From: Mimachlamys varia
Taxonomy: Eukaryota > Mollusca > Bivalvia > Pectinida > Pectinidae
Assembly: GCA_947623455.1 (NCBI GenBank)
Contig: OX392538.1
Span: 28,953,001 to 29,017,000, forward strand
DNA: 64,000 nucleotides
Direction of reading: 5' to 3'
A model generated the notes under the pieces. That model saw nothing but the letters and a program-made list of their open reading frames with translations. It did no database searches and was not told the DNA's origin. Shown here in pieces: positions 48,089 to 59,287 of this stretch (position 1 is its first letter; every line of letters begins with the position of its first letter). The translations under genes and the position numbers were made by a program.

Positions 48089-48907
48089 TAAGTATTTTGA
48101 GTACGCCGATTTCTGATTACACTGATTTCTGATTACACCTATTTATGATACACTTTTCTGTTTTAATTCGTGTGTGCACTAAAATTTTAGTGCACAAAAA
48201 TAAGTACATTTACAGTATAGCCTAATGACACGTGAATTTTATATTATTTCTATACTGTCAAACATTATGTAAATATTCACACACGCTGTCGCCATCACGC
48301 ATCACTGTTTGTACGACAAATTCATCATATATACATGTAAGGATACGTTTAAATGAATCATTTATTATTTGTTCTATTTTCTTTTACCTTACACAAAAAT
48401 TCCATTCCGATAAAACGCACCTACTTCCCAGAAAAAGCAGTGTAAATCAGTTTCGCCGAATGTTTCAAACACTCTTAAAATGTACTTAAACCCATGTAGG
48501 AACAATCAGTTATAATAATTGTCGTTTACAAACAGTGTGAACAATCATTTTTGACGATGTTGTTGTTGGCATCTTTTGAACTGTATACCAGCAAATTTGT
48601 CTTATTTTTGTCATATTTGCCCTGTGATGTTATCAATACAGAGATTAAACCAGTTGCCCGAGTTCCTGCCAGTAAATAATATAAATATAGTATTTACTGA
48701 CAGAAACCCAAGTAACTATGATGAAACAACACAATACAGATAGCTGATATTTGAGTGTACCAAAATAAGATCATTTACCTTAACTAAATGTGAAGGTCAA
48801 TATTTACACTGGGTAAAAATGTATTTCACTGTCGAAGGGCAAATTGACTGCAGCAATTTCTCGGTATTCAATATGTAATCATGCATCCTTCAACAAAGTC
48901 TGCCTTA

Positions 48908-49296
48908 AAGGTCCAATATACGTAACCTCAGGAATTTTTTCGTGATTCTGAAAAATCTTGAAGAAAAAAATCCAGTTAATAACCATGTAAAAATAAGCCT
49001 AAAACGAAATAAACCTGAGCGGTAACTAACAAGAAATTCTTGACAGAAAAATCCAAAGAACTGAAAATAATTCAGGTGGGGCCCACTTCAACAACAAACC
49101 GAAGGTAGAAGATGGTTCAAAATGGACGCGTGTTTACAAATACCGAGTTTCAACTACTGCTGTACCGGTAACCGCGTAAGAATTCATCTTGAATATTGCT
49201 GATATCAGTTAATCTTAACTAAATCTATATATAAAATAAGCTATTAGGCTTGATTTTAGCTTCAAGTTTTGTCCAAAGTTACGTATATTGGGCCTT
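48908..49296. mobile_element. AAGGCCC MITE, copy 4
   Basis: Same family and orientation, flanked by TA on both sides. Between copies 3 and 4 (48089-48907) no gene or other element was recognised. Confidence 0.85.
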
Positions 49297-49559
49297 TAAT
49301 TTATAACAATGTCAATCGGGCTTCTCGTATATATACAAAACTTTGTACAGAGTAGCTTATACTTCAAATGATGGGCGACATAGAGTATGGCCAAACGCTT
49401 TTGTTATTTTTATTAATAAACACAATAAATACACTATGCTGTTTGTTTTAGTTTTTACTCTATACAACATATCACAGAGGGATATGTTCGAAAGATCACT
49501 GTTGTGCAAACGAATGCCATTGATCTACTTCAAAGTCAAAAGGGTGTTATGTTTTCAAG

Positions 49560-50560
49560 CAAATTTTCACTAACCAAAAGAACCAGGGTCACAGAGGTAT
49601 CTTGGCACCAAACAACTCAAGTGTATCTTTTCTCTTCTTTCATCTTTGAAAGTAATCTTAGTCGTATGAAGTTTGAGATTTTCAGACATTTGACCTTGAA
49701 CATATACCAAGGTCATTCATTTGCACCAACTTGGTAGCCCTTCATCCAAGCATGATACAGGCCAAATATCAGTACCCTGGGCCTTTTGGTTAGTGAGAAT
49801 TTGCTTGACATTTTAAGACATTACAACCTTGTGACTTTGAAATTAGGTCAATGGCATTCGTTTGCACAGACCTGACAGCCCTTCACCCAAGCATGCCTAA
49901 TACATAATAAAGCACCCTGTGAATTTAATTGAAAGATGCTTTAGCATATTTGACCCCTGTGCTCTTGAAAGTGGTCAAGGTCATTCATTTAAACAAACTT
50001 GGTAGCCTTTCATCAAAGCATGCTACACAGGAAATATAAGTATCCTGGGCATTTCATTGAGAAGAAATTGCTGGAAGATTTTAAGACATTTGGTCTTTTT
50101 AAGTAGGTCAATGTGATTTACTTTTAATATTTTAAGACATTGACGTCCGTGACCTTGAAAGTAGGCCAAGGTCATTCATTTGAACAAAATTGATAGCCCT
50201 TTATACCAGCATGATTATATCAGCATCCTGAGCCTTTCCGTTATTGAGAAGTCATTTGAAGGAGAGGTTCATTTACACGGACGATGAAAGAGGAAACACC
50301 ATGGCTATATGTCATCCTTACACTGGTGGGTCAGTCAAACCATGAGTAAAATTTTGAATCCTCACTACTTAAAGATATGACCATTGAATTATGGTTGGTA
50401 CCCCTCATTTGGTTCCAGAGATTCTTTTTTTGGGGTGGTGGTGGTGTCAGTTCTACCATTAGTATGATTTTAATCCTGAGCACCAAGGGATGCTTACTAC
50501 CAAATTAGGTTGATTTGCAATCAGCCATTATGGATATCTCAATCTGTTCAAAGTGTAATT
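49560..50560 (+). repeat. Diverged tandem repeat (CAAACTTGGTAGCC units)
   Basis: Four to five degenerate units share ACCTTGAA...CAAGGTCATTCATTTG, AACTTGGTAGCCCTTCATC and CAGCATCCTGGGCCTTT-type blocks. They are related to the cleaner array at 61700-62100. The segment ends with GGACGATGAAAG and TGGGTCAGTC-like blocks seen also in the 55.2-56.1 kb element. Confidence 0.65.
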
Positions 50561-51299
50561 CAACAGAAAAGGAATCTGACATGATATTAAAATGTTTAAT
50601 GAAAAGGTCAATAAAAACAATTGATAAATTTGAAACATTATGAGTAGGATCAGCAATAACAAATTTCTAAACTTTTTTGTACTTTTTTTTATCTGATTTT
50701 ACACAAAAATTATATGCAAGATTACATTTATTAATCAAAACAGCATCCCATGGAGATGTGGAATGTTATTATGGTGCAGTTTACTGCTTATATTTTCATT
50801 CAGTAAAAATCAGAACTTCCTATTAATATAATTCAATTTCAAAAAGACAACCAACACTTTCATCTTTTTTTTTTTAAATAAAATTTTAATTGCATAAGTT
50901 GGTAACTGGCAATTAAGTTCTTTTCTTACAAACTTCATTTCTTAGTGTTATTAAAATAAAACATATTGATAACTCTTTAAAATCTGTGATATTTCTTCCA
51001 AATTAATTTCGACACTGATGAATGTTTTGCTGTTGAAACCGTTATTTTCTTAGGGATTGATAAATCTACTCACAACTAAAATAACCATAATGACAGGAGG
51101 TACAGAAATACTCTATGATAAACGAAGGCACCAGGACCAAACTACAAGTAGAACTAAGAAGAGGCTCATAAACCTTAACGGTCACCTGAATTGGGATGTT
51201 CTAGTACCAGTAACTTTTGTTGTTGTATCTTTACACTGAAAGTATCATTAACTAAACCAATTTTGCGCTAGAACAATGACAGGTAAGCAAGGGTCCTGA

Positions 51300-51960
51300 T
51301 TATAAGTCTTTTAATTATCTCCCATTATCACAAATCGATCATTGAGCTTTGAACCCAAGCTGAAACTAAGTCACGTTGATTATTCTTCAATTGACTTCTC
51401 AAAAAAAAAAGTTACAAAGGTTTCCTTGACCTTTGAATCAGTGAACTTGACCTCTTTAACCTTGACGTTTGGTAGGTTGACTCCTTGTTTAAATTCTGAT
51501 CAATTTTATTTAACAATGTCATAACAAAATGTCCAACAGTAAAAAGCTACAAAATTATACTTTTACCCAGTCACCTTGACTTGGTCAGTAGACACCTGCT
51601 TTACTTCCAACCAACTTTGCCTCCTAATGTCATAACAAAATGAATATGATTAAAGAGCTATTTTTATTATATAAATTTAATCTTGAAATTTGAGCTGGTG
51701 ACTTTGACTTTTGGTCTGTTTAATTCAATCCAACTTTGCTTCATAAGTCATACAAAAATGTTCATCAGTGAAAAAATATCAAACTTGACCTTGATCTTTG
51801 ACAGTAACCTTCACGTCCGATTAGTTGACGCCTTGATTGATTCTAACCAACTTTGCTACACAATGTCATTGCAAAATGTTCACCAGTAAAATCTATAAAA
51901 ATTGACCTTGACCTTTAACAGTGACGTTGACCTTTGACCTCATTAGGTATTTATGTCAAC
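51300..51960 (+). repeat. Tandem repeat with TTGACCTTTGA motifs
   Basis: About four diverged units of roughly 130-170 bp share GACCTTGACCTTTG, AACCAACTTTGCT, ATGTCATAACAAAATG and CACCAGTAAAA. No coding content; the short frames here are artefacts. Confidence 0.65.
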
Positions 51961-52099
51961 TAAACCTCTTGACAAATTGCATGTTACTCTGATAAAGATC
52001 TGTGATTTTACCCTGAAGTTCATATATAAACTAGAACTGTAAGCCAATGGCTGACCAATTTTCCCCCCGCTCCATGTTGTTTGCAAAATATAGTTTTGT

Positions 52100-52445
52100 A
52101 GTACTGACACTTCGTTTAGAATTTTTTTTAATGCAATGAATTTTGCAGGCATATGTAAATGTCAAAGTCTACATATCTTCCTTTACACTTGTGTGAAGCT
52201 CCATTGAAATTGTATCAACAGTTTAGGAGGAGTTAAATGTCTGGAGAAATGTTTAATCAGAAAACCTTTTTTAAGTGACTGGTTACCGTAGCAACCATAA
52301 TATTAAGAAAAGACAAATTGCATGCACATCTACACAAGTCATGGTCCTTCATATTTGTGTGAAGTTTCATTGAAATTGGCCAAGTGGTTCAGAAGGGTTT
52401 GTCCAGACAAAATTTTTCTATTGACAAGAATTACACGTAATTATA
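52100..52445 (+). repeat. GGTTACCATAGCAACC repeat, left portion
   Basis: It contains GACTGGTTACCGTAGCAACC, ACATCTACACA, TGTGTGAAGTTTCATTGAAAT and GTCCAGACAA. The same blocks resume at 53505-53790, two more times, after an inserted element. It is thus split by the transposon at 52446-53500. Confidence 0.6.
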
Positions 52446-53500
52446 TGTGTCGCCTTTCCCGCTTTGTCAATAGTGATAGTGTTCGTAGAGTCATAATTCA
52501 CCTATATAGCAAATTTGATTGAAATCGGACAATATTGAAATTTTGACCAGTCAATGGCAAAGAAATCGCGTCCATTTTGTTGAATCATGAAACGAAAATT
52601 GCGATAGTTTTCATAGAGTCCTAATACACCTACATACCAAGTTTGAATGAAATCGGACAAAATCAAAATTTTGACCAATCAGAGGCCAGGAAATAAAGGC
52701 AAATTTGCAGAATCATGCAACCAAAGTTGCAATTGTGTTCCAAGAGTCATAATTCACCTATATACCAATTTTGAGTGAAATCGGACAATAACTAAATTTT
52801 GACCAATCAGTGGCAAGGATATGGCGGCCAATTTGCTGAATCATGAAACGGAAGTTGCGATAGTGTTCATTGAGTCATAATACACCTACGTACCAATTTT
52901 GAGTGAAATTGGACAATATCTAAATTTCGACCAATCAGTGGCAAGGAAATGGCTGGCATTTTGTTGAATCATGAGACGGAAGTTGTGAGTGTTCATTGAG
53001 TCATAATACACCTACATACCAAGTTTGGTTGCTGTAGCTTTTAAACTTAGTCAGAAACAGACTAATATGCAAGAGCTAAACGCAAAACTTTAACGTTGTA
53101 ATTCCAGATATTTGAGATTTTTACCCCAAAAAAGCAGAAATCCAGGAATTTTTTTAGCCCAGTAGGCTCTACTACCCATGCTTCATCTATGGTTGAAGTT
53201 TGGTTGATGTAGCTTTTGTACTTAGTCAGAAACAGCCTAATATGCAAGAGCTAAATGCAAAACTTTAACGATGTAATTCCAGAAATTTGAGATTTTTACC
53301 CCAAAAAAGCAGAAATCCAGGATTTTGCCCAGTAGGCTCTACTACCCATGCTTCATCTATGATTTCAGTTTATTTGATGTAACTTTGTCAGAAACAGAGC
53401 TAAACACAAAACTTTAACATTGTTGACACCGTCTTCGCCTTCGGAAAAGTAATCCCTATGTGCAGCCTTTCCGACATCCGTCAGAGGCGACATAAAAACC
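52446..53500. mobile_element. TGTCGCCTTTC-ended element with internal minisatellites
   Basis: The left end TGTCGCCTTTCCCGC and right end with AGGCGACA are inverted. Inside are two different tandem arrays. One has a unit of about 128 bp (AATCATG starts at 52583, 52711, 52839, 52967). The other has a unit of about 170 bp (TTTGGTTG at about 53024 and 53200, with a partial third). It is a non-autonomous element with no transposase frame, inserted into another repeat. Confidence 0.7.
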
Positions 53501-53504
53501 AGTT

Positions 53505-53790
53505 TATAGAGACTGGTTACCATAGCAACCATAATTTTGAGAAAAGAAATGTTGCGTGCACATCTACACATGGCCCTTTAAATCTGTGTGACGTTTCATT
53601 GAAATAGGCCAAATGGTTTAGAAGGAGTTGTCTGGACAATCTTTTTCTGCAGAAAACCTGTTTACAGTGACCAGTTACCATAGCAAACATAATTTTGAGA
53701 AAAGAAATGTTGCATGCACTTCTACACAGGGTCCTTTATATCTGTGTGAACAATCTTCTACGGACATACAGACAGGCCGAATCCAGTATA
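53505..53790 (+). repeat. GGTTACCATAGCAACC repeat, right portion
   Basis: Two further units of the repeat at 52100-52445 (GACTGGTTACCATAGCAACC, then CAGTTACCATAGCAAAC), followed by ACGGACATACAGACAGGCC and a poly-G run at about 53819-53832. Confidence 0.6.
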
Positions 53791-54817
53791 TCCCACCTAA
53801 CTTTGTTTTTATTTTTTTGGGGGGGGGGGGGGATAACTTATAACTATAGCAAACTGTTTCCCCTCCCCAAAGGGTAATCTACAGTCCTAGAGGGGTATGA
53901 AATTCAAATTTTGATAGATAAAGCACCTTAAGACCTTTCAATCTGTGAAGAGTTTTTTATTCCAGCATATCTGGCTTCTAAGGAAAAGATTGTTGAAGTT
54001 TAAGCCAATTTGACACAGTGTTGGGCCAGATTCAAAATTCAAACGGTAAACTCCTTCACTTGTTATAATTCCAACAAAGTTTGAAACTAACATAAACAAA
54101 ATATATCCAAATAAGTCATTTTCCAATATAAACTATAATGGTCAACTTAACCCCTCCTCAGGGAATGTCAAGCAGGGGGCCTGACATTCACAATTTTGAT
54201 AAAGCACCTTATGATTTGATTGCAACATATCTGGGTCAGGAGAAGAAGATTTTGAAGTTTTAACAAATTTGACCACTTTTGGCCCCTCCCTCAGGCCCCT
54301 AGCATCTTTGGCCAGGGAAGGCTCCTGTCAAATTTCATTCTGGGGATTTTGAGATGTTGAAAATGTAAATTGTTTACGGACATATTGTACTGTGTATCCC
54401 CATAAAATTTTTAAAAAGATCCGTTGACAACTGAGCGAATGCATAGCTGGACAAAATTGTGTCTACAGACGGACAACCTGATTCCAGTATACAGCAACTC
54501 CAGCTGGTATTTATGATATGGAATACTGTTCGCCAAAACAAACCCATGTGTCAGAAAAAACAGAAAAATTTCAAAAACGTTTTAAATATGGTCCAATAAC
54601 TATGTTTTTAAGTGTATTATAATAAACATTAATAAAGCTAACAACATACAGATCATACATGAACCATACATACAGGAGAATGATGTAACTTAATACAATA
54701 TTCATAAATCAACTTGAACAAGGTTATATATAATGCCTCTAAAGTTTGTAGGAGTGTTTCTTTCTTTCAATGTTGAGATATAGCACTGAAATAATTACCT
54801 TTCTTTCTCGACAAATA

Positions 54818-57783
54818 CAGTCAAACCTCGTTATCTTGAACTTGTTTAACTCAAAGATTGTTTTATTTGAAGAATTTTGTTGGTGCAGGTCAAGCTTTAC
54901 ACTAAACACCCATACTCATATAACTCGAATACACAGATATCTCAAAGTTTTCCCATATTAAGGCCATGTAGTCCAGTCATTTTAGCAAAAAAACAGGCCT
55001 TACCCCAAACTAATTGCAAAAGAATTTATTTTTTGGTTTTTGGAATGGTTATCATTTGTACAATAACAGGAAAAAAGTCTACATCGATCAAAATTTGGGA
55101 AATTAATTTTTAGCCATTTTTATGGTCCAGAAACAAGAAAAATTACATATATGACAGTTTTTGAAGTGAAATATTTAGCTATTTTATAACAAGAGGCCCA
55201 GAGGGCCTGTATCGCTCACCTGGATACATTGGTATCTAGGTAATCATGGTAACAAATTTTCTTTTTGGCTCGCCCCTCAGCCCCCTAGGGGGTCAGTCCC
55301 ACCATGAGTACAATTTTGAATCCTGAGCACCTAGGGATACTTTTATGCCAAATAAGGCTCATTTCAAATCAGTGGTTATGGAGAAGAAGTCGCTTAAACC
55401 AATATAGCTAAGTAACCCTTTTGGCCCCTCCCCTCAGCCCCCTAAGGGGTCAGTCCCACCTTGAGTACAATTTTGAATCTTGGGCACCCAAGGATGCTTC
55501 CTGCCAAATTACTTTGATTTCCTATCAGTGGTTATGGAGAAGAAGTCGCTTAAACCAATATAGCTAAATAACCCTTTTTGGCCCAGCCCCTTAGCCCCCT
55601 AGGGGATCAGTCCAACCATTAGTACAATTTTGAATCCTGGGCACCTAAGCATGCTTCCTGGCAAATAAAGTTGATTTCCAATCAGAGGTTATGAAGAAGA
55701 AGTCGCTAATATCAATATAGGTAAATAATTTGTTATGGCCCCACCCCTCAGCCCCCTAGGGGGTCAGTCCCACCATGAGTACAATTTTGAATCCTGACCA
55801 CCTAGGGATACTTTCTGCCAAATTGCTCATATCTAATCTGTGGTTATGGAGAAGAAGTCGCTTAAACCAATATAGCTAAATAACCCTTTTTGGCCCCGCC
55901 TCTCAGCCCCCTAGGGGGTCAGTCCCACCATGAGTACAATTTTGAACCCTGGGCACCCAAGGACGCTTCCTGCCAAATTACGTTGATTTCCTATCAGTGG
56001 TTATGGAGAAAAAGTCGTCTAAAGAAATTGTTGACGGACGACGGACGGACGACGGACACCACGGTATGGCATAAGCTCACCTCCGTCCTTCGGACCAGGT
56101 GAGCTAATAATTAACATATGAAATTAATTGTATTGGAAGACCAAATTGAGTAGAACTCAGAATAACCAAAATTTGTCACCAAAAGCAATCTATCAACGAT
56201 TAAATCAACTATCTAAATGGCTATTGTTTTTTTGTTTAATTTAACAATATTGACGTTTTTGCTCATTTTGAATGGAAAAGATAAAAATATCTGACTCTAA
56301 ACAAACTTAATCTACACTTAGTTGCTGAGACCAAAAGATATTAACTAATTTTAATTAATAAGAATTCGTATATTTTTATGTAAACAAATAATATGGCACT
56401 TCTTAATTGACCAGTTGAACCAATTTGGTGTTATTTCATGCCTACATGAACAATATCCGTATTTCTCTAACAAATATTTTGATAAAAAGAAAAGCAAATG
56501 CTTCCAATCAGTTCATATCCTTTTGTGTAATGTTTATATTGTTGAGAAACAATAAATTTGGCAAGTTCTCTCAAAAGGTATACCCAATAACTGACAGTAA
56601 AAACTTCAATTCGTGCATTTTTGCCTGAACACTACAAAAATGGCAAAATCCATCAACATGAACAACATAAATCATATTTTTTCGAATATGTCTTTTCCGA
56701 TTTGAATATAATTTTGCCAATGGAACCACCATAAAACTTATGATTTCATGAGATTAATTTGAAGTTAAATATTCCTTTACTTTAGTATTTTCATTAAAAA
56801 TTAAGTATTCCACCATTCATTTCCATTATCATAATATGAAAAATCAATTTATTTAAAGTTGACATCAATCATAAATTTAAATTTACTTTTATCCAGAAGG
56901 CTACGTCATGGTGGTAATTACTGCCAAATTATTTCAAAATCCAGCAAAACACAAGAAATATATTCACAATTTTGTTGTTGAAAAACGTGGACTTAACCGA
57001 TTTTAGTGGTCAAGTCAAATTTGCACCAAATGTGGTTTTCATCTACCTAATTTCAAGTAATATAATGGAGGTATCTTGTCAGATGTTTTATTTTTTGTTA
57101 AGAATAACTTGCATAGAAAATAATTTAATGCACATTTCAGCATATGCTGAAGGTATTTATGAAATATTGTTCACATAAATCGATGAATCATTCAATTTTA
57201 TTTAAAATCAGCTCCAAATCAGACCAACAGACAAACTTTGAGCTGCCATATAATTTAAAAGATGTAAGTTAAATATATCATTTTCTGAAATTTTAATAAG
57301 CAAACTAAATGTGAATACATTCTCATAATACAAGAATCAATAGTGACGTTGATTGATTGAGTAATCTTTCTTAAAAATCCAACACAAGCTGAAATATTGA
57401 TAAATTAACAACATTTTAGTGATTTTCAAGGTGTCATAATTTTTTTCGAAAAACCATTCAAACTGTTTTGTTATTGATTTTGTGTTGTACAAAAAATAGG
57501 CTTGTCATACAATGCTTTTTAGTTATCCTGTATTACACCTGATGTTGATATTTGGGTTAAAAAATGGTCCATCAAGTAATTTTTTTATATTTTTCCGATT
57601 TTTTAGGGGTAGAAAAAACTATTTTCCCCAATTTTGATTAATGCAGACTTTTTTTCTGTTACAATGTATACTAAATCCTGTATGAAAAATCAAAAATAAA
57701 TTCTTTTGCAATTAGTTTGAGGTAAAATCATAAAATGACTGGACTAATGGTCCTGTCAACGTTGAGATAATGAGGTTTGACCA
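54818..57783. mobile_element. Pogo/Tigger-like TIR transposon, non-autonomous
   Basis: Left CAGTCAAACCTCGTTATCTT and right end TGAGGTTTGACCA are inverted copies flanked by TA on each side. Inverted similarity extends inward for more than 150 bp (AGTCCAGTCATTTTA, CAAACTAATTGCAAAAG and complements). These termini are characteristic of the pogo branch of Tc1/mariner. No transposase frame remains. Another element (55188-56107) is nested inside. Its right end stops about 20 bp from the stop codon of the neighbouring helicase gene. Confidence 0.8.
55188..56107 (+). mobile_element. Helitron-like element with five 156-bp repeats
   Basis: Starts AACAAGAGGCCCAGAGGGCC and ends with a small GTCC-TTC-GGAC hairpin followed by CTAA, resembling a Helitron 3' end. 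Inside are five tandem units, with CAGCCCCCTAGGGGG at about 55278, 55434, 55593, 55749 and 55904, then GACGGAC repeats. CTCACCTGG near the start and CCAGGTGAG near the end are complementary. The Helitron assignment is inference. The 70-codon frame at 55890-56102 is repeat-derived. Confidence 0.65.
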
Positions 57784-57804
57784 TAACATAATTCTTTAAC
57801 AAAA

Positions 57805-59287
57805 TTAGGACATCTTTTTGGAAGCAAAAAATCTAGAAAGGTTACACATTGCTGGACCGAACTTGTCCATGTTCTGAAGGCTTTTTCTAATCCAAGCTGG
57901 CAGTTTGCCTGTCACATTTTTACGGGAGTATCGTTTATCTAGTAACAGAATGGATGAGTAATCGCCCTTGTGACGAATGGCTCTTCCAATAGACTGGTTC
58001 ACAGCCTTCATGCACAAGTTCTCGTAATGAACCTGACCCGGCTGGCGGCCATCTTCCCCTCGCTTGAAGTTTGCATTCAGGTAGTCCATCTTCTCTTTGA
58101 GTTCTGGAGAGTTGATGTTTGGATATGGGAGTCCAACCATTATCACACATCTTCCAAGTTCATCTGAAAAGTTTATTCCTTCGCTCATTTTCCCACCAAC
58201 AACACAGAAGAGCAGGGCCCCTGTCAGACTGTTTGTAGCCCCCACAGCACCACTTGTGGCTCCAGATGAACTCTTCTTGATACACGCCGAAAATTCAGCC
58301 AGTACCTGATCAACCTGACCAGATTTCCGAGGTTCCTGAAATACCCGTTTCTTACGAGCGATTCGCTGCGTGAAACCTGTTCCCTCCCACTGGGCATAAA
58401 CAAGTTTGAGGTAATCATAGGACGGGAAGAAGCAGACAATACCGCCAGGTACAACCTGACACACATTCTGGATCAACATGCCGAGCTCATCCAACAGTTT
58501 TCTGTTCTCCCTTGATTGGTAGGTGAAGTCAAGTGCATGTCCACTCGGTCCTGATCCAAGTGAAAGGGCAAGGAGATTCTCTTCTGGGATCACATGACCA
58601 CAGGAATATTCAAGTAGTCGAGTAGGATGGACTCCAGCAGAATGGAAAAGTTGATCTTTAAATTCGGAAATTGGCTGCATGGTACCTCCGGCAACAATTA
58701 CTGATCGAGCTTCGCGTAGAACATCGGAGAAGTGGACAGCAGGATTAAGGAGTAAATATTTCATACTCGACTGACTCAGCATGGTTTGTTTTGTCACGAT
58801 AATTCGTCCATCGCTGTCAGCATTGGTCAGTGCCTGCAGGAAACCCTCAATATGCATCAGAGGTGATCGTAAAACCACTTCCTCTGCAGACCTGACCTCT
58901 GGTGTCAGGTTTTGTGGCACTTCCACAGGAACTTCTGGTTTGCTTATTTCGCGGAGGAAACTTAAGACCCCAGCGTTTCCTGTGACATCTTTTATTTCCT
59001 CTTTAGGAGTCACCTCTGCATTCGGATATTTTTCCACAAAGCCATTCAGCTTCCTAGAGATCATGCTTTTCTTACAATACTGCAGTATTTTGAACAGATT
59101 CAGATTATCAAGCTTTGACTGGAACAGAAAATCGTTGGCTGTGCACATCTTTGTCTCTGCCCTGCCGGTGAACTGCTTCTCCCCGGGTACCCCGGCTTTA
59201 CCTCCGATAACTTTCAGCAGACATGCCAGTACAAACAATGTCTGTTTGATGTACATCAAGTTTTTTGCCTTCAACCGTGATCTGTAC
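57805..59287 (-). CDS. DDX11: Helicase terminal exon
   Basis: A 1483-bp exon beginning after TTTTTTGCAG with the third base of an Arg codon and [14 protein letters not shown], ending TAA at 57805-57807. It encodes about 494 residues without an intron, covering helicase domain 2 with [13 protein letters not shown] (motif V) and [13 protein letters not shown] (motif VI). A 226-codon frame on the opposite strand (58781-59461) is a shadow. Confidence 0.93.

Noticed and set aside
51900..51945. TGACCTTTGACCT as a nuclear-receptor DR1 site
   Set aside because: It is one of many similar words in a diverged tandem repeat, so chance and repeat structure explain it.
52446..53500. CRISPR-like regular repeats
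   Set aside because: Units of 128 and about 170 bp are contiguous minisatellites without spacers, in a eukaryotic context.
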